Shown here piece after piece: positions 1 to 11,321 of a stretch of 64,000 nt of DNA. Where the stretch lies: contig JAWLBM010000008.1 of the NCBI GenBank assembly GCA_041687675.1, forward strand, positions 1 to 64,000, read 5' to 3'. How positions within the stretch are numbered: the stretch's first letter is position 1; each line of letters begins with the position of its first letter. The position numbers and the translations under genes were made by a program. Below the pieces are notes generated by a model. The model made no database searches and had not been told where the DNA came from. It saw nothing but the letters and a program-made list of their open reading frames with translations. Source of the DNA: JAWLBM01 sp041687675 (GTDB lineage: Bacteria > Pseudomonadota > Alphaproteobacteria > Rhizobiales > Pleomorphomonadaceae).

Positions 1-18
1 GCGGGCGGGGCACGCTCC

Positions 19-156
19 CCTTCTCCCCTCCCGGGGAGAAGGTGCCGGCGAATGCCGGCGGATGAGGGGCGCGCGGCCGGAGGGTTCGCCCGGCTGGAGG
101 GGTTCACCCCCCTGATCCGCCCGTTCGGGGCACCTTCTCCCCCAAGGAGGAGAAGG
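19..156. repeat. Composite palindromic intergenic repeat
   Basis: Two palindromes lie here. The first (19-42) has perfect 10-base arms CCTTCTCCCC/GGGGAGAAGG. The second (133-156) has arms CCTTCTCC/GGAGAAGG. They are joined by outer inverted copies of GAGAAGGTGCC (36-46) and GGCACCTTCTC (129-139). Elements of this kind (CCTTCTCC...GGAGAAGG beside a GGATGAGGGG tract) are common between genes in alphaproteobacteria. The repeat status is recalled from such genomes. Only this copy is visible here. Confidence 0.6.
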
Positions 157-202
157 AATGCTCCTCGGCCACCTACCCTACTAACTTGGAGGCGGAGCCC
201 TG

Positions 203-231
203 AGGCCCCGCCGGCGTGACCGGCGGGGCCT
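203..231. terminator. GC-rich hairpin downstream of acnA
   Basis: There is a perfect 12-base-pair stem (203-214 with 220-231) around a five-base loop. It sits 35 bases past the acnA stop codon. No clear T-run follows on either strand, so it may be a pause site or a Rho-assisted terminator rather than a classic intrinsic one. Confidence 0.55.
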
Positions 232-265
232 CCTGCGTCATCCGTCCGGTGTCGAGCCCCCCGCC

Positions 266-2962
<2,697 letters not shown>

Positions 2963-3238
2963 GTCGGTGAGCCCTCCTGAACTGGACGGCGCCCGGCCGG
3001 ATCGCGGCCCGCGGACGGCGGAGGAAGACGCCGCCCGATGCCCCTCGATCCCGGCCCGCGCCACCGCCCGGCTCACGACCGGACGGCCCGCCGCGCGGCG
3101 GTATGAATTGACGCTTACGTAAAGGACCGCTGCCGCGATCCTGCAAGCACGCGCGCCTTATAGAGACTTTCAACCCACGTGACTAGGATGACGAAAGTCT
3201 TTAAGGCCTTCTCCCGAAGGCCGGACACGGGCGGGGCC

Positions 3239-3934
3239 ATGACCGATCACGACGACAGCAACAGGCGGGCGGGCGAGGCGGTTCCGCCGGTTCCACCGGC
3301 GCGTCTCGAGGTGCGCGGCCTGGTCGTCGACCGTGGCGGCCGGCGGGTGCTGGAGGGCCTCGACCTCGACCTCGGCCCCGGCGAGGCGATCCTGCTCACA
3401 GGGCCGAACGGCATCGGCAAGTCGACGCTGATTCGCGCCCTGTTCGGCCTCCTCCGGCCGGAGCGCGGCGAGATCCGGGTGGACACGTCGGGCGACCGGG
3501 AGCCGGGCGAGGTCGCCCCCTCCTGCCACTACCTCGGCCACCGCGACGCCCTGAAGACCGCGCTCACCGTCTCGGAGAACCTCGCCTTCTGGAAGAGCTT
3601 CCTCGGCGGCCCTGGCGCCGAGGTCGACGCGGCGCTGGACGCCGTCGACCTCCTCGACCTATCCGACCTGCCGGCGGCCTATCTCTCCGCCGGCCAGAGG
3701 CGGCGCCTCGCGATCGCGCGCCTCCTCGTCGCGGCCCGGCCGATCTGGCTTCTCGACGAGCCGACCGCCGCCCTCGACGCCGCCTCCGAGGAACGCCTCG
3801 TCGGCCTGATGGGCGCCCACCTCGCCGGCGGCGGGTCGCTGATCGCGGCGACGCACCTCGCCATCGATCTCCCCGGCGCGCGCCCCGTGCGGCTCAGCAC
3901 CGACCGCGCCTCGGCGGCGGAGGCCGCCACGTGA
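3239..3934 (+). CDS. ccmA: Heme exporter ATP-binding protein CcmA
   Basis: This is the ATPase of the CcmAB(CD) transporter, which releases holo-CcmE during cytochrome c maturation at the inner membrane. A complete ABC cassette of 231 residues is visible: Walker A GPNGIGKST, signature LSAGQRRRLAIARLL and Walker B IWLLDEPTAALD. The ATG at 3239 is preferred to an in-frame start at 3179 because the extra residues resemble no family member. It is the first gene of ccmABCDG, and its stop overlaps the GTG of ccmB. ccmE, ccmF and ccmH are not in the window. Confidence 0.95.
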   Translation: MTDHDDSNRRAGEAVPPVPPARLEVRGLVVDRGGRRVLEGLDLDLGPGEAILLTGPNGIGKSTLIRALFGLLRPERGEIRVDTSGDREPGEVAPSCHYLGHRDALKTALTVSENLAFWKSFLGGPGAEVDAALDAVDLLDLSDLPAAYLSAGQRRRLAIARLLVAARPIWLLDEPTAALDAASEERLVGLMGAHLAGGGSLIAATHLAIDLPGARPVRLSTDRASAAEAAT

Positions 3935-4599
3935 GCGCCTTCGCGGCGCTGTTCCGGCGCGAACTCCGCCTCGCCGTCCGCGTCGGCGGCGGCGCGATGA
4001 TGGGCGTCCTGTTCTTCCTGATCGTTGTCACGGTGATGCCCTTCGCCATCGGGCCGGACCTCAACCTCCTGTCGCGGATCGGACCCGCCGTGCTGTGGAT
4101 CGGCGCCCTGCTCGCCACCCTGCTCGGCCTTGACCGGCTCTACGAGGCCGACCGGGAGGACGGCGCGCTCGACCTCGTCGTCGGCGCCGGTCATCCGCTC
4201 GAGATGGTGGTCATCGTGAAGTGCCTCGCCCACTGGACCGCCACGGGGCTGCCGCTGGTCGTGGCCGCGCCTTTCTTCGCGCTGTTCCTCGCCATGCCGC
4301 CGGAGGCGATCCTCTCCACTTCGGCGACCCTGCTCGTCGGCACGCCGGCGCTGACCTTCCTCGGCTCGATCGGCGCCGGCCTCACCGTGTCGCTTCGTCG
4401 CGGCGGGCTCCTCGTGCCCATCCTGATCCTTCCATTCGCGATTCCCGTCCTCATCTTCGGCGTGTCGGCCTCCACCGCGGTGGTGTTCGACCCGGCCGGC
4501 TTCCGGGCGCCGTTCCTGCTGCTCGCGGCCGTGTCGCTGCTCGCCGCGGTGGTCGGGCCGGTCGCCACGGCCGCGAGCCTGCGCGGCGGCCTGGACTGA
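3931..4599 (+). CDS. ccmB: Heme exporter membrane protein CcmB
   Basis: This is the permease partner of CcmA in System I cytochrome c biogenesis. It has 222 residues, the normal family size, and about six hydrophobic segments. It starts MSAFAALFRRELRLAVR, the usual amphipathic N-terminus of CcmB. The GTG start lies in a GTGA overlap with ccmA, which points to translational coupling. ccmC follows after 62 bases. Confidence 0.94.
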   Translation: MSAFAALFRRELRLAVRVGGGAMMGVLFFLIVVTVMPFAIGPDLNLLSRIGPAVLWIGALLATLLGLDRLYEADREDGALDLVVGAGHPLEMVVIVKCLAHWTATGLPLVVAAPFFALFLAMPPEAILSTSATLLVGTPALTFLGSIGAGLTVSLRRGGLLVPILILPFAIPVLIFGVSASTAVVFDPAGFRAPFLLLAAVSLLAAVVGPVATAASLRGGLD

Positions 4600-4661
4600 T
4601 CGGACATACGGACGTCACCCTCGATTGCGCGGCCCGAGCCGAGGGTTTAAGGAATTCGGCC

Positions 4662-5396
4662 ATGGCTCTCAGCTTCACCGAGCTCGCGAACCCGACCCGC
4701 TTCCTCGCCCTCGTCAGCGCCGTGCTGCCGTGGACGGCGGGGGCCGCCGTGCTCGTCCTCGCCTGGGGCCTCTGGCTCGTTTCCGGCTCGCCGGAGGACT
4801 ACCAGCAGGGCGCCACCGTCTACATCATGTACATCCACGTGCCCTCGGCCTGGCTGTCGATGTTCACCTACGCGATGATGGCCGTCTCGGCGCTCGGCAG
4901 CCTGGTCTGGCGCCATCCGCTGGCCGACGTCGCCGCCAAGGCGGCGGCCCCGATCGGCGCGGCCTTCACCTTCCTCGCCCTCGTCACCGGCTCGCTCTGG
5001 GGACGGCCGATGTGGGGCACCTGGTGGGTGTGGGACGCGCGGCTCACCTCGGTGCTGATCCTCTTCATCATGTACCTCGGCCTGATCGCCCTCTGGCGCA
5101 CCATCGAGGACCCGACCCGCGCCGCCCGCGCGGCGGCGGTGCTGATCCTGGTCGGCACCGTGAACCTGCCGATCATCAAGTTCTCGGTCGACTGGTGGAA
5201 CACGCTGCACCAGCCGGCCTCCGTCTTCCGCATGGACGGGCCGACCATCGACGGCTCCATGCTGACGCCGCTGCTGGTGATGGCGGTCGGCTTCACGCTG
5301 GCGATGCTGAGCCTGCACCTCGCCGCCATGCGCAACGAGATCCTGCGCCGGCGCGTGCGCACCCTCGGCCTGCTCGCCGCGGGAGGCGCGCGATGA
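4662..5396 (+). CDS. ccmC: Heme exporter protein CcmC
   Basis: CcmC is an integral membrane heme handler that loads heme onto CcmE on the periplasmic face. The 244-residue protein has six predicted membrane segments. It carries the tryptophan-rich WWD signature GTWWVWDARLTS and the HVPSAW motif, whose histidine is one of the expected heme ligands. The ATG at 4662 gives the normal length; the frame stays open upstream but without family similarity. The stop codon overlaps the ATG of ccmD in ATGA. Confidence 0.95.
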   Translation: MALSFTELANPTRFLALVSAVLPWTAGAAVLVLAWGLWLVSGSPEDYQQGATVYIMYIHVPSAWLSMFTYAMMAVSALGSLVWRHPLADVAAKAAAPIGAAFTFLALVTGSLWGRPMWGTWWVWDARLTSVLILFIMYLGLIALWRTIEDPTRAARAAAVLILVGTVNLPIIKFSVDWWNTLHQPASVFRMDGPTIDGSMLTPLLVMAVGFTLAMLSLHLAAMRNEILRRRVRTLGLLAAGGAR

Positions 5397-5596
5397 TGGC
5401 CGCCCTCGGGCCGCACGCGGCCTTCATCGTGGTCTCCTATGCGATCGCCGCCCTGGTGGTCGCGCTGCTCGTCGCCTGGGTCGTGATCGACCACCGCGCC
5501 CAGGTGCGACGGCTGGGCGACCTCGAGGCGCGGGGCGTCCGCCGCCGCTCGGCGGCGCGGGCCGAAGCGGGATCCGACCGGAAGGTGCCGTCGTGA
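5393..5596 (+). CDS. ccmD: Heme exporter protein CcmD
   Basis: This is a 67-residue single-span membrane protein, the small stabilising subunit of CcmABC needed to release holo-CcmE. The span covers roughly residues 10-32, followed by the basic cytoplasmic tail VIDHRAQVRRLGDLEARG that is typical of CcmD. It is identified by size, topology and its position between ccmC and ccmG. It overlaps ccmC by four bases (ATGA) and ccmG by four (GTGA). Confidence 0.9.
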   Translation: MMAALGPHAAFIVVSYAIAALVVALLVAWVVIDHRAQVRRLGDLEARGVRRRSAARAEAGSDRKVPS

Positions 5597-6207
5597 GCGA
5601 CACCCCGCCGACCCTGCCCGAACCGCCGCGCCGGGGCGGCCTCGGCTGGGTCGCGCTGCTGCCGCTGGTGATCTTCCTCGGCCTCGCGGCGATCTTCTGG
5701 AACCAGCTGACCGGCGGCGGCAACCCGCAGGACCTGCCCTCGGCGCTGATCGGCTCGCCGGCGCCGGAGTTCGAGCTTCCGCCGATCGAGCGCCTGGTCG
5801 AGGCCGGCGCGCCGGTGCCCGGCTTCTCCCGCGCCGACCTCATGGGCCGCGTCAGCCTCGTCAACGTCTTCGCGTCCTGGTGCGGCCCCTGCCGGGAGGA
5901 GCACCCCCTCCTGATGCAGCTGGCCGAGGACGGCCGCTTCGCCATCCTCGGGCTCAACTACAAGGACGCGCCGGAGAACGCGACGCGCTTCCTCTACGGT
6001 CTCGGCAACCCGTACGACGCCGTCGGATCGGACCGGAACGGCCGGGTCGGCATCGACTGGGGCGTCTACGGCGTGCCGGAGACCTTCGTGGTCGCCGCGG
6101 ACGGGACCATCGTCTACAAGCACGTCGGCCCGCTCAGCGAGGCGAGCCTGCGGGACAAGCTGATGCCCGAGGTGGAAAAGGCCCTCGCCGCCGCCCCGTC
6201 GAGCTGA
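5593..6207 (+). CDS. ccmG: Thiol:disulfide interchange protein CcmG/DsbE
   Basis: This is a membrane-anchored periplasmic thioredoxin that keeps apocytochrome c haem-binding cysteines reduced. It has 204 residues, with an N-terminal anchor at about residues 16-36 and then a thioredoxin fold with the WCGPC redox site. GVYGVPETFVVAADG matches the cis-proline region of the family. It has a GTG start overlapping ccmD and is the last gene of the operon here. yggS converges after 13 bases. Confidence 0.95.
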   Translation: MSDTPPTLPEPPRRGGLGWVALLPLVIFLGLAAIFWNQLTGGGNPQDLPSALIGSPAPEFELPPIERLVEAGAPVPGFSRADLMGRVSLVNVFASWCGPCREEHPLLMQLAEDGRFAILGLNYKDAPENATRFLYGLGNPYDAVGSDRNGRVGIDWGVYGVPETFVVAADGTIVYKHVGPLSEASLRDKLMPEVEKALAAAPSS

Positions 6208-6220
6208 CCGCCCGGCCGGC

Positions 6221-6895
6221 TCAGCCGGCCGGCGTCGGCCGGGTCCCGAAGATCGCGCTGCCGACCCTGACATGGGTCGCCCCATGACGGATCGCCGTCT
6301 CGAAGTCCGCCGACATGCCCATCGATCGCCAGGCGACGCCGGCCCGGGCGGCGAGCTCGTCGAGCAGCGCGAAGTAGGGCGCCGGCGGCTCGTCGACCGG
6401 CGGGATGCACATCAGCCCCTCGATGGCGAGCCCGTGTTCGGACCGGCAGCGGGCGACGAAGTCCACCGCCTCGGCCGGCGGAATGCCCGCCTTCTGCGCC
6501 TCCTCGCCGATGTTCACCTGCACCAGCAGCTTGGGAGACCGCCCCTGGGCGCGCATCTCCCGGGCGAGCGCGGCGGCGATCTTCTCGCGGTCGACGGTCT
6601 CGATCACGTCGAACAGGGCCACCGCCTCCTTCGCCTTGTTGGACTGGAGCGGCCCGACGAGGTGGAGCTCGAGGCCCGGCGTCTCCTCGCGCAGCCCCGG
6701 CCACTTGGCCACCGCCTCCTGCACCCGGTTCTCCCCGAACACCCGCTGCCCGGCGGCGATCACCGGGCGGATCGCCTCTGCTTCGAAGGTCTTCGAGATG
6801 GCGACGAGCGTCACCGCGCCGGCGTCGCGGCCGGCATCGCGCGCCGCCTCGGCGATGGCCTTGCGGATGGTGGCGAGATTGTCGGCGGCGCTCAT
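6221..6895 (-). CDS. yggS: YggS/PROSC family PLP-binding protein
   Basis: This is a pyridoxal-phosphate-binding TIM-barrel protein that buffers PLP and affects amino-acid homeostasis. No enzymatic reaction is established for the family. It has 224 residues. LVAISKTF contains the expected PLP lysine, and FGENRVQEA, LHLVGPLQSNKA and the MGMSADFETAIRHG phosphate loop are all present. It is transcribed away from leuS and converges with ccmG. Confidence 0.93.
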   Translation of the reverse strand: MSAADNLATIRKAIAEAARDAGRDAGAVTLVAISKTFEAEAIRPVIAAGQRVFGENRVQEAVAKWPGLREETPGLELHLVGPLQSNKAKEAVALFDVIETVDREKIAAALAREMRAQGRSPKLLVQVNIGEEAQKAGIPPAEAVDFVARCRSEHGLAIEGLMCIPPVDEPPAPYFALLDELAARAGVAWRSMGMSADFETAIRHGATHVRVGSAIFGTRPTPAG

Positions 6896-7084
6896 CGGTG
6901 CATGCTCCTCGGGCGGGGTGCTGGCGGCTCCGGGACGGGTTTCGACGCCGCCCGGGCGCCTGTCAAGCCCGGCGAAACGCCGTCGGCATTGACCCGCCCC
7001 GGGGTTTCTGGTGAAGGTCTGGCCCTCGACGAGACTTTATTCGCGCCGGCCCTCCCCGGCGCAAGGCAGGATCCCGACACCCCG

Positions 7085-9706
7085 ATGGCGACCGAGCGAT
7101 ACAACGCACGCGAGGCCGAGGCCCGCTGGCAGGCGGCCTGGAACCAGGCCGACGTCTACGCGACCTCCAACGACGACCCGCGGCCGAAGTACTACGTCCT
7201 CGAGATGTTCCCCTATCCGTCCGGGCGCATCCACATGGGTCACGTGCGCAACTACTCGATGGGCGACGTGGTCGCCCGCTTCAGGCGCGCCCGGGGCTTC
7301 AACGTCCTGCACCCGATGGGCTGGGACGCCTTCGGCATGCCGGCCGAGAACGCGGCGATGCAGAACAAGGTCCACCCCAAGGCCTGGACCTACCAGAACA
7401 TCGCCACCATGCGCGACCAGCTGAAGTCCATGGGCCTGTCGCTCGACTGGTCGCGCGAGTTCGCCACTTGCGACGTCGACTACTACACCCGGCAGCAGAG
7501 CCTGTTCCTCGACTTCCTCGCCGCGGGCCTCGTCACCCGCCGGCAGTCGAAGGTCAACTGGGATCCGGTCGACATGACCGTGCTCGCCAACGAGCAGGTG
7601 ATCGACGGCCGCGGCTGGCGCTCCGGCGCGCTGGTCGAGCAGCGGGACCTCACCCAGTGGTTCCTCAGGATCACCGATTTCGCGGAGGACCTGCTCACCG
7701 CCCTCGACGGCCTCGATCGCTGGCCCGAGAAGGTTCGCATCATGCAGCGGAACTGGATCGGCCGGTCCGAGGGCCTGCGCGTGCGCTTCGAGCTGGAGGA
7801 CGCGCCCGCGGGGCACGCCACCGTGGAGGTGTTCACCACCCGGCCGGACACCCTGTTCGGCATGAGCTTCCTCGCCCTTTCGCCCGACCATCCGCTGACC
7901 GCGACGCTGGCGGCGAAGGACCCCCAACTCGCCGCCTTCGTGGAGGAGTGCCACCACATGGGCACCTCCGTCGCGGCGCTGGAGACGGCGGAAAAGAAGG
8001 GCTACGACACGGGCCTCTCGGTGGTGCATCCCTTCGACGGCCGGCGCTTTCCCGTGCACGTCGCCAACTTCGTGCTGATGGACTACGGCACCGGCGCGAT
8101 CTTCGGCTGCCCGGCGCACGACCAGCGCGACCTCGACTTCGCCCGCAAGTACGGGCTGACCGTCGTCCCGGTGGTGCTGCCGGAGGGCGCCGACCCGGCG
8201 ACCTTCACGGTCGGCGACGAGGCCTACACCGGCGACGGCCGCCTGTTCAACTCCGACTTCCTCGACGGCATGGCGGTGCCCGATGCCAAGGAGGAGGTCG
8301 CCCGGCGGCTGGAGAGCCGCGAGATCGACGGGGCGCCGGCCGGACGGCGGCAGGTGAACTACCGCCTGCGCGACTGGGGCATCTCCCGCCAGCGCTACTG
8401 GGGCTGCCCGATCCCGGTGATCCACTGCGAGGCCTGCGGGGTCGTGCCGGTGCCGAAGGCCGACCTGCCGGTGGCGCTGCCCGACGACGTCGAGTTCGAC
8501 CGGCCCGGCAACCCGCTCGACCGGCACCCGACCTGGCGGCACGTCGACTGCCCGTCCTGCGGGCGTCCGGCGCGGCGCGAGACCGACACCATGGACACCT
8601 TCGTGGACAGCTCCTGGTACTTCGCCCGCTTCACCTCCCCGCGCGCGGACACGCCGACGATCCCCGCCGTCGCCGACGCCTGGCTGCCGGTGGACCAGTA
8701 TATCGGCGGCATCGAGCACGCGATCCTGCACCTCCTCTACTCGCGCTTCTTCACCCGCGCGATGAAGGCGACCGGGCACCTGTCGCTGGACGAGCCGTTC
8801 CGGGGCCTGTTCACCCAGGGCATGGTCGTGCACGAGACCTACCGCGCCGCCGACGGCCGCTGGATCTCGCCGGCCGAGGTGCGGATCGAGGAGAAGGACG
8901 GCGTGCGCACCGCCGTGATGGCGGAGAGCGGCGAGGCGGTCGAGATCGGCTCGATCGAGAAGATGTCGAAGTCGAAGCGCAACACCGTCGACCCGACCGA
9001 CATCATCGAGAGCTACGGCGCCGACGCCGCCCGCTGGTTCATGCTCTCCGACTCGCCGCCCGAGCGCGACGTGGAGTGGACCGACGCCGGCGCGCAGGGC
9101 ACCGCCCGCTTCCTGCAGCGCGTCTGGCGCCTGGTCGGCGAGGGCGTCGCGATCGCCCCGCCCGCCGGGACGCCGGCGCCGGCCGGGGCCAGCGGCCTCG
9201 CGCTCGACCTTCGCAAGGCGGCGCACCGGGCGCTCGCCGCGGTCGGCGAGACCATCGAGGGGCTCCGCTTCAACGTGGCGCTGGCGAAGATCTACGAGTT
9301 CGTCAACGTGCTCGGCTCGGCGGTCGCCAACGAGCGCGGCCGGCTGGAAAGCGACCCGGCCGCCGCCGCGGCGCTGCGCGAGGCGCTGGAGATCCTCGTC
9401 CAGGTGATGGCGCCGATGACGCCGCACCTCGCCGAGGAATGCTGGCGCGTCCTCGGCCACGACGGCTTCGTCTCCCGCCAGCCCTGGCCGGAGGTGGACG
9501 CCGCGCTGCTCGTCGAGGACGAGATCACGCTGCCGGTCCAGATCAATGGCAAGAAGCGCGCCGACGTCACCGTCGCCCGCGACGCCGACGCGCCGACGGT
9601 CGAGGCCGCCGTGCTGGCGCTCGAGGCGGTGCAGCGGGCGCTGGAGGGCAAGGCCCCGCGCAAGGTGATCGTCGTGCCGCAGAGGATCGTCAATGTCGTC
9701 GCCTGA
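7085..9706 (+). CDS. leuS: Leucine--tRNA ligase
   Basis: This is a class I synthetase that charges tRNA-Leu. It has 873 residues from the ATG at 7085. The open frame starts far upstream, but the family start MATERYNAREAEARWQAAW is clear. HIGH appears as HMGH in PSGRIHMGHVRNYS, and KMSKS is exact in EKMSKSKRN. The editing domain between them carries TTRPDTLFG and a typical GCPAHDQRD segment. Its last bases contain the ATG of lptE, so the two genes are probably coupled. Confidence 0.97.
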   Translation: MATERYNAREAEARWQAAWNQADVYATSNDDPRPKYYVLEMFPYPSGRIHMGHVRNYSMGDVVARFRRARGFNVLHPMGWDAFGMPAENAAMQNKVHPKAWTYQNIATMRDQLKSMGLSLDWSREFATCDVDYYTRQQSLFLDFLAAGLVTRRQSKVNWDPVDMTVLANEQVIDGRGWRSGALVEQRDLTQWFLRITDFAEDLLTALDGLDRWPEKVRIMQRNWIGRSEGLRVRFELEDAPAGHATVEVFTTRPDTLFGMSFLALSPDHPLTATLAAKDPQLAAFVEECHHMGTSVAALETAEKKGYDTGLSVVHPFDGRRFPVHVANFVLMDYGTGAIFGCPAHDQRDLDFARKYGLTVVPVVLPEGADPATFTVGDEAYTGDGRLFNSDFLDGMAVPDAKEEVARRLESREIDGAPAGRRQVNYRLRDWGISRQRYWGCPIPVIHCEACGVVPVPKADLPVALPDDVEFDRPGNPLDRHPTWRHVDCPSCGRPARRETDTMDTFVDSSWYFARFTSPRADTPTIPAVADAWLPVDQYIGGIEHAILHLLYSRFFTRAMKATGHLSLDEPFRGLFTQGMVVHETYRAADGRWISPAEVRIEEKDGVRTAVMAESGEAVEIGSIEKMSKSKRNTVDPTDIIESYGADAARWFMLSDSPPERDVEWTDAGAQGTARFLQRVWRLVGEGVAIAPPAGTPAPAGASGLALDLRKAAHRALAAVGETIEGLRFNVALAKIYEFVNVLGSAVANERGRLESDPAAAAALREALEILVQVMAPMTPHLAEECWRVLGHDGFVSRQPWPEVDAALLVEDEITLPVQINGKKRADVTVARDADAPTVEAAVLALEAVQRALEGKAPRKVIVVPQRIVNVVA

Positions 9707-10238
9707 CCCCCGGGCCGGCCGGCGGGCGGCGCCGCTCCTCGCCCTCGCGCTGGTGGCCGCCCTCGCCGGCGGCTGCCAGGTCCGCCCGCTCTACGCCGAC
9801 CGGCCCGGCGATGCCGACGCTGCGGCGGCGGTGGTCCCGCAGTTGCGCCAGGTCGCGGTCGAGGTCCAGCGGGACCGGATCGCCCAGGAGCTGATGAACC
9901 AGCTCATCTTCGCGCTCCGCGGCGGGGCGGCGCTGGAGGATCCGCGCTACACCCTCCGCCTGGTGGTGGCGGCGCGGCGGAGCGAACTCGGCGTGCAGGT
10001 CCGCGAGGAGGTGCCGACGGCGAACCTCGTCACCCTGACGACCACCTTCACCGTCACCGACAACGTCACCGGCCGGGTCGTCGCCAGCGACACCGTCTAC
10101 ACCACCGCCTCCTACGACTTCTCCTCCCAGCGCTTCGCCAACCTCCGGGCCGAGCGCGACGCCGAGAACCGCGCCGCTCGCGTCGCCGCCGAGGAGATCC
10201 GCACCCGCCTCGCCCTCGCCTTCGCCAAGGGGGCCTGA
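9693..10238 (+). CDS. lptE: LPS-assembly lipoprotein LptE
   Basis: LptE plugs the outer-membrane translocon LptD that delivers lipopolysaccharide. The 181-residue protein starts with a lipoprotein signal peptide ending in the lipobox LAGGC (Cys28). It continues QVRPLYAD, the typical start of alphaproteobacterial LptE. It overlaps the end of leuS by 14 bases and is followed six bases later by holA, the conserved leuS-lptE-holA order. Confidence 0.9.
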   Translation: MSSPDPRAGRRAAPLLALALVAALAGGCQVRPLYADRPGDADAAAAVVPQLRQVAVEVQRDRIAQELMNQLIFALRGGAALEDPRYTLRLVVAARRSELGVQVREEVPTANLVTLTTTFTVTDNVTGRVVASDTVYTTASYDFSSQRFANLRAERDAENRAARVAAEEIRTRLALAFAKGA

Positions 10239-10244
10239 CCGGCC

Positions 10245-11273
10245 ATGGTGGCGCTGAAGGCCCAGGAGGCGGACCGCGTCATCGCCGCGCCGCCGGCCTC
10301 GGTCTCCCTCTGGCTGGTCTACGGGCCGGACAGCGGCCTTGTCGCCGAGCGCGCCGCCAGGCTCGCCGCCGCCTATGCCGACCCGGCCGACCCCTTCAGC
10401 CTGATCCGCCTCGACGCCGCTGCCCTCGCCTCGGACCCGTCCCGCCTCGCCGACGAGGCCTATGCCATCTCCATGTTCGGCGGCCGCCGGGCGATCATGG
10501 TGCGCGACGCCGGCTCGCGGGCGAGCCTTGCGGAGGTGTTCGCGCCGCTGCTGCGCAACCCGCCGCCGGAGACCGCGGTGATCGTCGAGGCGGGCGACCT
10601 CAAGAAGACCAGCCCGATCCGCGTCCTGTTCGAGCGCGACAGGACGGCCTACGCCGTGCCCTGCTACGTCGACGACGCGGCGGCGATCGGGCGGCTGGTC
10701 GACGAGGAGATGAAGGCCCACGGGCTCTCCATCACCCCGGCGGCCCGGGCGATGCTGGTCTCCCACCTCGGCGGCGACCGGCTGCTCTCCCGCTCGGAAG
10801 TCTCGAAGCTCTGCCTCTATGCGCTCGACGCCGGCAAGGTGGACGTCGACGACGTGGAGGAGATGGTCGCCGACAGCGCCGGCGTCGCGGTGGACGAGAT
10901 CGCCGACGCGACCGCCACCGGCGACCTCGCGGGCCTGCAGGCGGCGCTGGTGCGGGCCGCGCGCGAGGGCCTCGACCCGAGCTGGATCGCCACGGCCTGC
11001 ATGCGCCACTTCCACATGCTGGACCTCGGCCGGGCGGCGATGGGCGGCGGCGCCAGCGCGGAGCAGGCGGTCGAGGGGATGCGCCCGCCGGTGTTCTTCA
11101 AGCGCAAGGGCAAGGTCGCCAAGGCACTGCAGGCCTGGTCCCCGGCCGCCCTCGACCGGGCCATCCTGCGGCTTGCCTCCACCGCCCGCGACGCGCGCCT
11201 GGACAGCGCCCTCGGCCGCGACCTTCTCTCCGACACCCTCTTCACCCTCGCCCGCCACGCCGGCCGGCGCTGA
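10245..11273 (+). CDS. holA: DNA polymerase III subunit delta
   Basis: This is the clamp-loader delta subunit, which opens the beta sliding clamp. It has 342 residues. YGPDSGLVAERAARLA opens the AAA-like fold without a working Walker motif, as expected for delta. LVSHLGGDRLLSRSEVSKL matches the conserved central segment. It is the last gene of leuS-lptE-holA and converges with parB, leaving 48 bases that hold three abutting GANTC sites. Confidence 0.93.
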   Translation: MVALKAQEADRVIAAPPASVSLWLVYGPDSGLVAERAARLAAAYADPADPFSLIRLDAAALASDPSRLADEAYAISMFGGRRAIMVRDAGSRASLAEVFAPLLRNPPPETAVIVEAGDLKKTSPIRVLFERDRTAYAVPCYVDDAAAIGRLVDEEMKAHGLSITPAARAMLVSHLGGDRLLSRSEVSKLCLYALDAGKVDVDDVEEMVADSAGVAVDEIADATATGDLAGLQAALVRAAREGLDPSWIATACMRHFHMLDLGRAAMGGGASAEQAVEGMRPPVFFKRKGKVAKALQAWSPAALDRAILRLASTARDARLDSALGRDLLSDTLFTLARHAGRR

Positions 11274-11281
11274 TCGGTTCG

Positions 11282-11296
11282 GAGTCGAATCGAATC
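11282..11296. other. Three abutting GANTC methylation sites
   Basis: GAGTC, GAATC and GAATC lie end to end with no spacer in the gap between convergent holA and parB. GANTC is the target of the alphaproteobacterial cell-cycle methyltransferase CcrM. The sites are seen directly; that they are methylated is inference. Confidence 0.6.
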
Positions 11297-11321
11297 CTAC
11301 GGACCGGCGGGAGCCGCGCGC

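Noticed and set aside
6986..7020. TTGACC upstream of leuS considered as its promoter
   Set aside because: No acceptable -10 element lies 16-18 bases downstream.
7037..9460. Long minus-strand frame opposite leuS
   Set aside because: It shadows leuS. It is rich in arginine, glycine and valine, with no recognisable domain.
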